Shown in pieces: positions 7,565-16,368 of a DNA stretch of 64,000 nt. Made by a program: the position numbers and the translations under genes. Each line of letters starts with the position of its first letter. The stretch's first letter is position 1. The stretch comes from Anabaena azotica FACHB-119 (GTDB lineage: Bacteria > Cyanobacteriota > Cyanobacteriia > Cyanobacteriales > Nostocaceae). The notes beneath the pieces were generated by a model. That model did not search any database. It had not been told where the DNA came from and saw only the letters and a program-made list of their open reading frames with translations. The stretch covers positions 124,001 through 188,000 of the forward strand of contig NZ_JACJSG010000009.1 of assembly GCF_014697625.1 (NCBI RefSeq), given 5' to 3'.

Positions 7565-9092
7565 CTTCCCCTCCCCTGAAATCTTGATTGCTCTTGATTT
7601 CACTGATGTTATTTATCTTTTAGGCTTTTTCTTATGCGTATGCTGTTTTTGCAATTTTCACAAATAGCGTTGAGAAACCGGAATAATTCTAAATAGCAGG
7701 GTCAGGTTTTTATTTTGTCTACTGGGTCTTAATCAATTGGAAGTCAAATCATCTCACTCTTAATCCCAATAGCGCCCATTTTTAAACTTGAGCATCGCAC
7801 AATTATAAAAAGGCTATTATACTGTTAATATCTAGCCTACTTTTTCAGTCAATTCCTTATTTTGCTGATATTAAGCACTATTAAATCAGAAAAACTCTAC
7901 CTTTTGGCTGACATCAGGAATATTTTTATTTTACAGTAGGGGACAGGGAACAGGGGACAGGGGACAGGGTTAAAAGTCTTTGAAAGTAAAGGTTTGAAGA
8001 TTGAATGATGTCCTAATCTATAAGGCGACTGCTATACATCAATAAGCTGTAGCAAATTATGTAATAACAATTCCGGTTAATTACTTATAAGCTGATTTAT
8101 TTGCACAGTAATTTCTAACATTTAACTGGTAATTTTTTCTACCATTCCCAGCCATCATAATCTGATAAATAATATGACAGATAAGATGTAATCCTATCAA
8201 GTTCATCAAGTTAAACATAGCGTTTAACTTACCTATTAACTGTCTGGTGGAATGTTCACCTAGCCTGACTCCAAACCCGCAATTGTTAACTTTGATTTTC
8301 CCATGAGAGTGGCGATCGCTATATTTTCATCCCACCCAGCAATAGCATAACCAAACTAACATAATGTATAAATTGCCTTTGTTCTGTGTGCTTCTGTCTG
8401 AAAAAGTTCAGATGCTTGCACTTATAAAGCCTCTCTTCCAGACGCTACCGCGAACGGCTTCAACTTTTCGCTGACCCTCCGTGGTTAATTAATGCAACAT
8501 TTTAGCTCCACCACCCCAAGGGATGTGTTACACCAAGAATAACACCCTGTTCATTACTACAAAACCCCTAGTAGGTCAATAACCTTTTATAACGAGGCTA
8601 AAAAAGATAAATAAGTGTTCTAAATCACAGACGAGTTATGTTTAAACTAAAATCTAAGAAAAAATCAAAATATATCCTTTCTATCTATAAAACGCAAATA
8701 ATATCGAACACAAAGATAATATTTATTTAATGTAAAGTATAAAAAATATTTTCTCCTATATTTTATGAGAAAAATCTATTAACTAGATAAATCTTTAAAA
8801 TATACCTTTGGATATACTTACCATCAATATAAGCAAAACTATTGACAGAGATAGAGAAACCTTTATTTTGTTAAACATATAATTGAGGCATTAAAGGATT
8901 TTATTCTATAAATCATCTAGATACCTATGCTAATTCTGCCTATAATAGGAAAGAATAAAAAACTATTTCCTTTAAATTAGACCACGATTATTAATACCAA
9001 AGCCGTAGACTTAGGCAGCAATAAATATTTTGTTATTCAAAGTATGATTTTTTTAACAAACAAATTACTATAAATTAGCAAAGGTCAAGAAT
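7565..9092. other. 1.5-kb spacer with no supportable gene
   Basis: I see no coding region I would defend. A degenerate family C element lies at about 7934-8036 (GGGGACAGG heptamers, ending CTGCTATA). A CAGACGCTACCGCGAACGGCT repeat relative is near 8442. From about 8600 to 9090 the sequence is very AT-rich with many short A/T runs, which would suit a long upstream regulatory region for the gene at 9093 or an unrecognised RNA. Confidence 0.6.
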
Positions 9093-9479
9093 ATGTTATC
9101 TGAGGTAAGAAATCAAAATAAAATCATAGCCAGGAGTAATGATAACCAAATTACTCACACTGAAAGTCAGCAAAGAACAACCCCAACAAATGGGGTAAAT
9201 CTTCCTGATATAGCCATATCATTAACCCCTTTAGGATTAGTTTTTAGCTGGGTAATATTTTTTATAGCTTTACGAAAAGTTCGTTCAATTATAGAAAATA
9301 AAATGGTTTTTACAGTTAAAACTTCACATCAGTTACCCTGTAAAAACTGTCAATTTTATTCTCATAACCATTATTTAAAATGTGCTGTAGAGCCTTGTAT
9401 TGTCATGACTGAAGAAGCTAAGAATTGCTCTGAATACTTACCGAAAAAAGACAAGTTTGATTCTAAGCATCTTTTTTAG
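9093..9479 (+). CDS. Hypothetical membrane-anchored Cys-motif protein
   Basis: A 128-residue protein with a polar N-terminus of about 45 residues, then one membrane segment (ISLTPLGLVFSWVIFFIAL, about 47-65). The cytosolic or lumenal tail carries four ordered cysteines in CKNCQFYSHNHYLKCAVEPC followed by a fifth in AKNCSEY. The CxxC..C..C..C pattern suggests a metal or redox site. I recognise the CxNCxF...LxCAVxP pattern from uncharacterised cyanobacterial proteins, usually near membrane segments, but know no function. The ATG is preceded by GCAAAGGTCAAGAAT, a weak AAGG site. It stands alone after a long AT-rich spacer. Confidence 0.7.
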   Translation: MLSEVRNQNKIIARSNDNQITHTESQQRTTPTNGVNLPDIAISLTPLGLVFSWVIFFIALRKVRSIIENKMVFTVKTSHQLPCKNCQFYSHNHYLKCAVEPCIVMTEEAKNCSEYLPKKDKFDSKHLF

Positions 9480-9483
9480 AAGC

Positions 9484-9640
9484 TAGATGCTAATTTAGAT
9501 CACTAATATAACTCAGTACTTACGCAACTGGCACTTAGGGTAGGTGCGTCAGATGTGGAAAATCCTTGAATTTGTACGAAATTATTGGGTCTGACGCACC
9601 CTACAGTTACTAGATGCTAATTTAGATCACTAAAATAACT
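9484..9640. repeat. Family A-related element flanked by a 30-bp direct repeat
   Basis: A 30-bp sequence (TAGATGCTAATTTAGATCAC and on) occurs at 9484-9513 and 9611-9640 with one mismatch. Between the copies is AGTACTTACGCAACTGGCA (one family A end) and a TAGGGTGCGTCAG-type core. The core is the reverse complement of that in the element at 36202-36324. The far family A end is missing. Confidence 0.65.
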
Positions 9641-9727
9641 TTAAATAAAAACCATTCCCAAAGGCAATCCCTGATATAAATACATGGGTAATACCGTTTC
9701 TTGATGAAGATGCACTTTATTCTGCGC

Positions 9728-9757
9728 TGTAGAGACGTTGCATGCAACGTCTCTACA
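9728..9757. repeat. 30-bp perfect palindrome
   Basis: TGTAGAGACGTTGCA followed by its exact complement. Identical palindromes occur at 2805-2834 and 2983-3012. A decayed version is at about 25223-25252 and a half-site near 52890. The shared flank (AACTTCAT-GAGAATTGG) shows that the repeat unit is longer than the palindrome. Confidence 0.8.
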
Positions 9758-9827
9758 TTGTTTATTCGGCGAACTTCATGGAGAATTGGTATAAGGACGT
9801 ACAGATGTACGCCCTTACTGCTAAACA

Positions 9828-10349
9828 TTAAGAAACCTTGGCTTCTAAAGATTTAAGTAACTCAGTATTGACACCAGATTCACGAGTTAGGGCAATTTTA
9901 CCAGTGCGGGCGATTTCCCTAATACCAAACTTTTGCAGCACTTGGACGATCGCCACCATCTTACCAGGGTCGCCGACCACTTCCAAAGTCAAAGAATCTT
10001 CCGCCACATCAACTACTCGCGCTCGGAAAATTTGCGCTAGTTCGACGACTTCTGAGCGGTTGGAACTCGTCGCGTTCACCTTCAGGAGCATCAATTCACG
10101 CTCCACGCAGGGTGTTTCTGTTATATCCTGTACCTTGAGGACGTTGACCAGCTTGTATAGTTGCTTGGTGAGTTGTTCAATCACGCGATCGTCACCAGGT
10201 ACAACCATAGTAATGCGGGAAACTCCGCCCTCTTCCCCCGAACCAACAGCCAGGCTTTCTATATTAAAGCCACGACGAGCAAATAAACTAGCAATGCGGG
10301 ACAGAACTCCCGCTTCATCTTCTACCAGAACTGAAAGAGTATGTTTCAT
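9828..10349 (-). CDS. ilvH: Acetolactate synthase, regulatory (small) subunit
   Basis: A 173-residue protein with the N-terminal ACT domain ([20 protein letters not shown], then [11 protein letters not shown] and the valine-site loop) and the second ACT-like domain typical of full-length IlvH/IlvN. It binds valine and controls the catalytic subunit IlvB, which makes acetolactate and acetohydroxybutyrate in branched-chain amino-acid synthesis. The catalytic subunit is not in the window, but ilvD is at 23038. The start is placed at 10349 (MKHTLSV), where the family usually begins; an upstream in-frame start would add nine residues with no homology. Length is normal for cyanobacteria. Confidence 0.95.
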   Translation of the reverse strand: MKHTLSVLVEDEAGVLSRIASLFARRGFNIESLAVGSGEEGGVSRITMVVPGDDRVIEQLTKQLYKLVNVLKVQDITETPCVERELMLLKVNATSSNRSEVVELAQIFRARVVDVAEDSLTLEVVGDPGKMVAIVQVLQKFGIREIARTGKIALTRESGVNTELLKSLEAKVS

Positions 10350-10914
10350 CTTTGCCAACACAGGCTCAGACAGCATCTAACTAACGCCAATATTAGCTAA
10401 CTGCCATCCTACACGTACTGCTTACTAGGTGAATAAATTATAAGTCTTATACCTCATTTTAAACTCAATGCCTGCAATGCTCAAATGTTTTCTGAAAAAT
10501 TGGGGATTGGGGAGATGAGGGAGATGTAGCTTGCTTCCCGTTCGCGTAGCGTCCCGTAGGGAAGGGTGGGAGATGAGGGAGGAACCCACCCCTAACCCCT
10601 CCAAGGAGGGGAATAGGGAGATGAGGGAGATGAGCAGGGTGGTTTCATATAATCAGAGAAAAAAGACTAATGTGTTTCAAAGCCTCTCCCCCCGTGGGGG
10701 AGAGGTTTGGAGAGGGGGCAAAATCTCTGCTACAACACCTGTCACCTGTCACCTGATAACTGATAACTGATAACTGATAACTGACACACAGTGCAAATCA
10801 ATCTAAAAGCAGAAGCCATTTAGAAGGAATATCTTTTGCACGACAGATGTGGAATATTTGTCAAACTTTTATCTTAAAAATTATAGTAAACCTCAAATCA
10901 GGAGAACCGCATTT
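10350..10914. other. Spacer between ilvH and BON gene filled with dispersed repeats
   Basis: Contains GGGAGATGAG repeats (about 10508-10635), a TTCGCGTAGCGTCCCGTAGGG dispersed repeat (about 10538-10559), a CCTCTCCCCC/GGGGGAGAGG hairpin (about 10682-10705) and a heptamer tract of AACTGAT units at about 10750-10782. The promoters of both divergent genes should lie here. I see no gene. Confidence 0.6.
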
Positions 10915-11274
10915 ATGGGTTGGTTAAAAAGACTTTTTGGCATGGAAAAGCCTCAAAATGCTCAAGTAAATCCCGCTCCTCAAGTAGCACAAGCCCCCGC
11001 AAATGCACCTACAGCCACCCAATCAATTCCCCCAGAACGTTTAGGGTTGAATGGAGAATATGACCAAAGCGGTTTAGCCAAGCGGGTGGCGTTGGCGTTT
11101 GACCAAGACCAGCAACTGGATGATGTCGATACTCTTTGGGTGGCTCAAACTGGTAGCACTGTAGTTTTAAAAGGCAAAGTTCCTAGCCAAGATATTCTTA
11201 ATAAAATGGTTTCCGTAGCCCGGTCTGTAAGTGGTGCTACAAATGTTGATACCAATCAAGTAACTATCGGTTAG
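10915..11274 (+). CDS. BON-domain protein
   Basis: A 119-residue protein: a short basic/hydrophobic start (MGWLKRLFGMEKPQ), a Pro/Ala/Gln-rich linker (about 15-45), then one BON domain (about 55-119) with the conserved pattern D..V..L.V...GS.VVLKGKVPS...L..........GA..V. BON domains bind phospholipid or associate with membranes; in cyanobacteria such small proteins are mostly uncharacterised. No signal peptide is evident. The start at 10915 is chosen because AGGAGA lies nine bases upstream; an in-frame start at 10849 has weaker support. Monocistronic. Confidence 0.8.
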   Translation: MGWLKRLFGMEKPQNAQVNPAPQVAQAPANAPTATQSIPPERLGLNGEYDQSGLAKRVALAFDQDQQLDDVDTLWVAQTGSTVVLKGKVPSQDILNKMVSVARSVSGATNVDTNQVTIG

Positions 11275-11284
11275 ACAATTTTCA

Positions 11285-12229
11285 TCATTTTTGGGAGATG
11301 ACTAATTGGGAATCTCCCAAGGATTTTTCCATCCAATCCAAAATGGCTTGATTTACTTGTTCTGGACATTCATCATGAGGACAATGCCCCACATCCTCTA
11401 GATTGAGCAATTGTAACTTTTCGTTATATTGAGCGAATTGGTTAGCTAGGATGGGTGGAACGAATCTATCTTTTTGTCCCCAAATTAACAGCATGGGAAT
11501 TGTTAACTTTGGTAATAAAGCCTTGACGCTAGGACTAAAGTTAACTGCGATCGCAGCTTTAAACAAGGCGCTAAAAGCACGGGCTGATCCCCTATCTTGG
11601 GGCGGCCCGGCGAGAATATCTATCAGTTCATCGGTGATAGCTGCGGGGTTAGCGTAAGCAAGACCAGCCCAAAGACGCAGGACACTGGGACGGCGAACAA
11701 AATAGAACACAGGCTTTAACAATATTGGAGATGCGACGATATTCTTGATTGTTATGACTAGAGGTCGCAAGAAAGGCGGAATCATCTCCTGTTCTAACGA
11801 TGGGTCTGGTAAACTCATCATCACAATGCCCTTAACCATCTCAGGATGAGCCGAAGCCGCCGCCAAAGAAATCAAAGAACCATTGGAATTTCCTATCAAT
11901 ACCACTGGTTGACGGATAAAAGTCCGCCAAAAATCGTAAACTTGCTCTACCCAAAGCTCAATGCTGTAATTTGCTGGGGCTTTCTGTGAACCACCAAAAC
12001 CCAGCATATCCAAGGCATAAACTGTATGAGATTCACCCAAAACCTCTAAATTATGTCGCCAATGCCCGATAGAAGCACCAAACCCATGCAGTAATATCAG
12101 AGGGGTTTTATGTTGCTCGTCTCGGCTAGCGCGAATGTAAGTGTAACGAGTCCGCCAACCCCGCCAAACCCAATCCCGTTGATTACCAACCCGTTCCTGC
12201 CAATGTACCGTCAAGTCGCTTTGCTCCAA
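11285..12229 (-). CDS. Alpha/beta hydrolase
   Basis: A 314-residue alpha/beta-hydrolase fold protein. Visible landmarks are the oxyanion HGFGASIGHW, the nucleophile elbow GNSNGS (Ser), the acid in LLIWGQKDRFVPP (Asp) and the catalytic His in VGHCPHDE. A cap region lies between the elbow and the acid strand. The family resembles the plastid/cyanobacterial group related to pheophytinase and similar thylakoid esterases, but the substrate cannot be assigned. The gene is convergent with the BON gene, with only 10 bp between stop codons. Upstream is a dense heptamer repeat region. Confidence 0.85.
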   Translation of the reverse strand: MEQSDLTVHWQERVGNQRDWVWRGWRTRYTYIRASRDEQHKTPLILLHGFGASIGHWRHNLEVLGESHTVYALDMLGFGGSQKAPANYSIELWVEQVYDFWRTFIRQPVVLIGNSNGSLISLAAASAHPEMVKGIVMMSLPDPSLEQEMIPPFLRPLVITIKNIVASPILLKPVFYFVRRPSVLRLWAGLAYANPAAITDELIDILAGPPQDRGSARAFSALFKAAIAVNFSPSVKALLPKLTIPMLLIWGQKDRFVPPILANQFAQYNEKLQLLNLEDVGHCPHDECPEQVNQAILDWMEKSLGDSQLVISQK

Positions 12230-12295
12230 TTTAAAATTTACGCATTACGATGTGAGCCGATTTTTAGTGATTCTTCCATCTTAGTCTAGGGATTT

Positions 12296-12416
12296 AGGGG
12301 CTGGGGGAGATGAGGGAGATGAGGGAGTGGGGGGAGATGAGGGAGATGAGGGAGATGAGGGAGATGAGGGAGATGAGGGAGTGGGGGGAGATGAGGAAGC
12401 AGGGGAGCAGGGGAGA
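12296..12416. repeat. GAGATGAGG nonamer repeat tract
   Basis: About 120 bp made of GGGAGATGA-type units, with two GTGGGGG interruptions at about 12328 and 12382. It directly precedes the heptamer tract at 12420. It reads open on the minus strand only because of its 9-bp period. Confidence 0.85.
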
Positions 12417-12419
12417 ATA

Positions 12420-12590
12420 ACAACTGATAACTGATAACTGATAACTGATAACTGATAACTGACAACTGATAACTGATAACTGATAACTGATAACTGATAA
12501 CTGATAACTGATAACTGATAACTGATAACTGATAACTGACAACTGATAACTGATAACTGATAACTGATAACTGACAACTGATAACTGTCC
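12420..12590. repeat. Heptanucleotide short tandem repeat (AACTGAT)
   Basis: Some 24 units of the 7-bp repeat AACTGAT, with AACTGAC variants at three places. Heptamer STRRs of this kind are a hallmark of heterocystous cyanobacterial genomes. It lies between divergent genes at 12229 and 12704, so it occupies a promoter region. Confidence 0.95.
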
Positions 12591-12703
12591 TATACCTACC
12601 ACCAGATAGAAGCGATAATTTACCAAAAATGGTAGGAATAGTTTGGTGCTTTAGCCAACAGTTACACTGAGTGAAGCACCATCGCAACTGATATTCGATA
12701 TAT

Positions 12704-13673
12704 ATGAATCGTTCCGCTTGCCTTATTTTTAATCCAGTTGCTGGTCAGGGGAATCCAGAAGCAGATTTAGCAGAAATTCGGGCTATTCTAGAGCCAGAAT
12801 TGGATCTGGATATTTACCAGACAACAGAAGAAGTCGGTGCAGACCAATTAGCGCGGGAAGCTGTAGAACGGGGTGTGGAAGCTATTATCGCCTCTGGGGG
12901 AGACGGGACATTATCGGCGGCGGCTGTGGCTGTGATAGGGACTGATATTCCATTGGGGGTGATTTCACGCGGTACGGCTAACGCTTTTGCCACGGCTTTG
13001 GGAATCCCTGATACAATTGAGTCGGCTTGTCAGACAATTTTGCAAGGTGTCACTCATAATGTAGATGTTGCTTATTGCAATGACTTGCCCATGATACTGT
13101 TGACAGCTGTAGGTTTTGAGGCGGAAACTGTTGAAAGGGCAGACAGGGAAGCAAAAAAACGCTTTGGAATTTTGGCGTATATCCTGGCAGGCGTTCAAGA
13201 ATTACGAGAGTTGGAAAGTTTTGATGTAGAAATCGAAACGCCAGACAAAATTATTAAAACCACTGCGGCGGCGGTAACTGTGGCTAATGCTGCGCCTGCG
13301 ACTTCTGTTTTGGCTCAGGGGCCAGCCGGCATTGTTTATGATGATGGATTGCTAGATTTAACCATCGTAGCACCTAATAGCAAAGCTGGTGCGATCGCTG
13401 CTACATATCATCTATTCCAAACAGCCTCTGCTAAAAGCGCCGCCGAACGCGATGATATCGGTTATCTGCGAGCCAATCAATTTAAAATCACCACAGACCC
13501 ACCACAAAAAGTTGCTATAGATGGTGAGGTAGTAGGTACAACTCCAGTTGAAATTAAATGTCTACCATCAGCCTTAAAGGTTTTTGTCCCCTCAGTCCCA
13601 GAAGTGGAACCAGTAGAAAAATTAGACGGACTACCAAATTTGGTAATTGAACTCAAGGAACCAACAGAAGAAT

Positions 13674-13675
<2 letters not shown>
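12704..13675 (+). CDS. YegS/BmrU-type diacylglycerol (lipid) kinase family protein
   Basis: A 323-residue protein with the DAGK catalytic-domain landmarks: N-terminal LIFNPVAGQGN, the nucleotide loop SGGDGTLSAAA (about 66-76), GVISRGTANAFA, and a C-terminal beta-sandwich with KVAIDGEVVG. It should phosphorylate a lipid such as diacylglycerol. In some bacteria and plants relatives act on ceramide or sphingoid bases, so the substrate stays open. Length fits the family. No ribosome-binding site is obvious before the ATG. A heptamer tract starts at its stop codon, and its last codons (EPTEE) run straight into repeat DNA. Confidence 0.85.
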
Positions 13676-13797
<122 letters not shown>

Positions 13798-13848
13798 CCC
13801 TTCCCCTTTCCCCCTTCCCCTTTCCCCCATACCCAGGAGTAACCACTA

Positions 13849-15402
13849 TTGAAACTAGTATCTGACCCACCAATAACGAAGAAAATTAGCAAGATGGAGC
13901 GACGGGTAAAATGGCAAGACCCGTTAATATTAGAACGGAAGATTGACCAAACTCGGCTGGAAATTGAGGATGGTAAGGCTGGAGATAGGGAATTTTCTTT
14001 TTTAGTGGTGGGTGATAGTGGTTCCGGGAAACACCGGGGACACAACCCCCAACGCCAAGTAGCTGAATTGATGTTACCCCATCATCAAGAATGCCGTTTT
14101 CTGCTACATACTGGCGATGTGATTTATCTGGTGGGGTCTAGTGAATACTACAAGCCAAATTTTATCGAGCCTTATCGTGAGTTAATTGTAGGTGGGGAGA
14201 ATCACCATCAGATTACTTATGACAAGATGGTGTTTAAATTACCGATTCTTCCTGTACCGGGAAATCACGATTATTATGAGTTACCTCCCTTATTAAGTTT
14301 ATTGTCTATTTCCACTTGGCCGATTCGCACGTTATTGCGATCGCGTTTAGATATAGATATTGGCTTTCATGGTTCGGGAACGGGTGATGCTTATGCTAAA
14401 GCTTTTCTCGATTATCTCAATATCCGGCAATTACCCGGAGAGTTCCCCCGTCATTTAGATACACATTACACGGCTAAGACTGATACAGGTCGTTGTCTGG
14501 TTTACCAACCAGGAAAATTTACTCGCCTACCAAATCGGTATTATACTTTTCGCTATGGTGATATAGATTTTTTTGCCCTAGATTCCAATACATTTAACGA
14601 TCCTGAACCTTTACCCGCTACAAAACAAGGTGATAGCGATCGCAATATGCTCAACCAGCGTCGGGAAGACTTAGAACGCGAAAAGATGCAGATGCTCGAA
14701 ACTTCCGCCAAATTAAACCCGGATAACCCCGTCGAAGCGGAACGTTTAGATGACATCCACTCGAATGTGTCCCAAATAGAAGAAATTATTGTTGATATCG
14801 ATAAACAATTAAACAAAGATTCTCAACCAGCGCACACCGACACCGAACAACTAGACTGGTTGAAGCAAAGATTAATTGCATCATGGAATAACCCCCAAGT
14901 GCGGGGAAGGATAGTTTACTTCCATCATCCTCCATACGTCACCGAAGCCACCAAATGGTTACAATCACAAACATTAGTAATTCGTAGCCGTTTACGTGAT
15001 GTCTTAGATGCAGTGGCGCAAGAGATAGGCGATATCAATCAAGGTCGTCCCTTAGTAGATTTAGTATTGAATGGTCACGCTCATTGTTTAGAATACCTGC
15101 AAACCTACGACACCGGACATGGCGATCGCCATATGCAATGGATAGTTTGCGGTGGGAGTGGCTATAGTCTGCGTCGTCAGCGTCAAGAAGGTGCTGATTT
15201 AATTGAACAAGGACAATTAATTGCGCGATCGCATCTTTATATCGGTCGTAACGGTCAAGGTTACCAAAAACACCGTCCCTATTCCTGTTTGCGTATCGAT
15301 GTCAAAGGCGATGACCAACCTAAATTTATTATCCGTCCTTTTGTCGCCGATTGGTATCAGCGTCAATGGCATAATTCTGTGCTTAAACCATTGGTGATTT
15401 AA
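13849..15402 (+). CDS. Calcineurin-like metallophosphoesterase
   Basis: A 517-residue metallophosphoesterase with the five metal-binding blocks in order: FLVVGDSGSG, LLHTGDVIY, PVPGNHDYYE, YFHHPPYV and LVLNGHAHCLEY. A charged insertion (about residues 265-330, many E/K/N) separates blocks 3 and 4. It should be a cytosolic metal-dependent phosphatase; the substrate is unknown. The first reading-frame codon is TTG at 13849, with AGGAG nine bases upstream. An ATG at 13894 is the alternative and has no clear site, so I favour TTG. It lies downstream of a heptamer tract and is not clearly in an operon. Confidence 0.85.
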   Translation: MKLVSDPPITKKISKMERRVKWQDPLILERKIDQTRLEIEDGKAGDREFSFLVVGDSGSGKHRGHNPQRQVAELMLPHHQECRFLLHTGDVIYLVGSSEYYKPNFIEPYRELIVGGENHHQITYDKMVFKLPILPVPGNHDYYELPPLLSLLSISTWPIRTLLRSRLDIDIGFHGSGTGDAYAKAFLDYLNIRQLPGEFPRHLDTHYTAKTDTGRCLVYQPGKFTRLPNRYYTFRYGDIDFFALDSNTFNDPEPLPATKQGDSDRNMLNQRREDLEREKMQMLETSAKLNPDNPVEAERLDDIHSNVSQIEEIIVDIDKQLNKDSQPAHTDTEQLDWLKQRLIASWNNPQVRGRIVYFHHPPYVTEATKWLQSQTLVIRSRLRDVLDAVAQEIGDINQGRPLVDLVLNGHAHCLEYLQTYDTGHGDRHMQWIVCGGSGYSLRRQRQEGADLIEQGQLIARSHLYIGRNGQGYQKHRPYSCLRIDVKGDDQPKFIIRPFVADWYQRQWHNSVLKPLVI

Positions 15403-15419
15403 CAGTTATCAGTTATCAG

Positions 15420-15657
15420 TTAACGTGAGTTCGATGAACCTCACCCTCCCAACCTCCCTCTCCTACGAGGAGAGGGAGGAGAAACGAAAAACCTCACCCC
15501 CAACCCCTCTCCTCGTAGGAGCGAAAAGTCTGTAGCTTGCTTCTCTAACGAGACGCTACGCGAACCCGTAGGGTGCGCCGGCTTGCGGCGATCAGAACTT
15601 TTCAAGAGAGAGGGGTTGGGGGTGAGGTCAAAACAACGCTTGTCGAACTCACGTTAA
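15420..15657. mobile_element. Family D inverted-repeat element, copy 1
   Basis: The ends are TTAACGTGAGTTCGA and TCGAACTCACGTTAA, a perfect 15-bp terminal inverted repeat. The interior holds CCTCACCC-rich hairpins and a CGAGACGCTACGCGAAC dispersed repeat. A second, inverted copy is at 24811-25162. The right end supplies the stop codon of the tsaC gene (TAA complement at 15654-15656). Confidence 0.75.
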
Positions 15658-16235
15658 TCCAAGCTTACCGCCCCTTGCCGTAATATTTGCCAACCTTCCC
15701 CCGTCCATTTAGCAACTGTAGAAGGTAAGCCAATTGCGGCTTCTGCTGTTGCTGTAGGTTCGAGTGTTAATACCGTGGGAAACTGAGCCGCAATTTCTGC
15801 CATTGTTAATAAAGCTGGCTGTCCTGAAAAGTTGGCGCTAGTAGTGGCAAGAGGCCCCGTTTGTGCCAAAATTGTTTGAGCGATCGCACTGTTCGGTACG
15901 CGAATACCAATAGTTGTTGGGTCAGTAGGATTCATCACTTGCGGCACAAGACTACTTGCTGGTAAAACTAATGTCAGCGCTCCCGGCCAAAATTTGTTAA
16001 CTACTTGCTGCCAAATTTGATACTCTTGTTCACTACCTTTAACATAAGGCCATAAATCTTTAGCGATCGCCCCCATTAAAATTAAAGGTTTGTCCTGACT
16101 GCGCTGTTTAGCTGCAAAAATCAAATCGGCTTTTTCCGGTAGAGTTGCTAGCGCCGGCACAGTATCTGTAGGAAAACTAGCTAAACCGCCAGCACGTACA
16201 CCAGCTATTAATGTTTCTAACGAAACTATAGTCAT
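15654..16235 (-). CDS. tsaC: L-threonylcarbamoyladenylate synthase (TsaC/YrdC/Sua5)
   Basis: A 193-residue single-domain YrdC-fold protein with the family signature at the N-terminus (GGLASFPTDTVPALA), the KQRSQDKPLILM motif that binds threonine/ATP/bicarbonate, and GIRVPNS followed by PLATTSANFSGQPA. The enzyme makes threonylcarbamoyl-AMP for t6A37 modification of ANN-decoding tRNAs. It lacks the extra Sua5 C-terminal domain, so it is of the TsaC type. The stop codon lies inside the end of a repeat element, so the last one or two residues may have been altered by that insertion. It is divergent from the kinase gene at 16369. Confidence 0.9.
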   Translation of the reverse strand: MTIVSLETLIAGVRAGGLASFPTDTVPALATLPEKADLIFAAKQRSQDKPLILMGAIAKDLWPYVKGSEQEYQIWQQVVNKFWPGALTLVLPASSLVPQVMNPTDPTTIGIRVPNSAIAQTILAQTGPLATTSANFSGQPALLTMAEIAAQFPTVLTLEPTATAEAAIGLPSTVAKWTGEGWQILRQGAVSLD

Positions 16236-16368
16236 GATTACAAGTCAAGCTTTTTTGGGATTAATAATAATTAGCTAAATGTGTTGTTTATCTTAATTTA
16301 AGATACAACACTTGAGGACTAAGAATATCTAATGTGCTAAAATTCTCTGGAGTAGCAGTAAAATTACT

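Noticed and set aside
8641..8733. 30-codon Lys-rich frame in the AT-rich spacer
   Set aside because: Composition reflects local A/T content, and there is no ribosome site or recognisable motif.
9838..10380. 180-aa plus-strand frame antisense to ilvH
   Set aside because: It mirrors the ilvH codons, is Ser/Thr/Arg-rich, and has no independent start signals. ilvH is unambiguous.
10531..10770. 79-aa frame in the ilvH-BON spacer
   Set aside because: It is made of dispersed repeats (TTCGCGTAGCGTCCC, CCTCTCCCC) and contains no independent coding signal.
12281..12687. Three minus-strand frames through the GAGATGAGG and AACTGAT tracts
   Set aside because: All three frames of a heptamer/nonamer tract stay open and give SVISYQL-type repeats. 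This is low-complexity translation, not protein.
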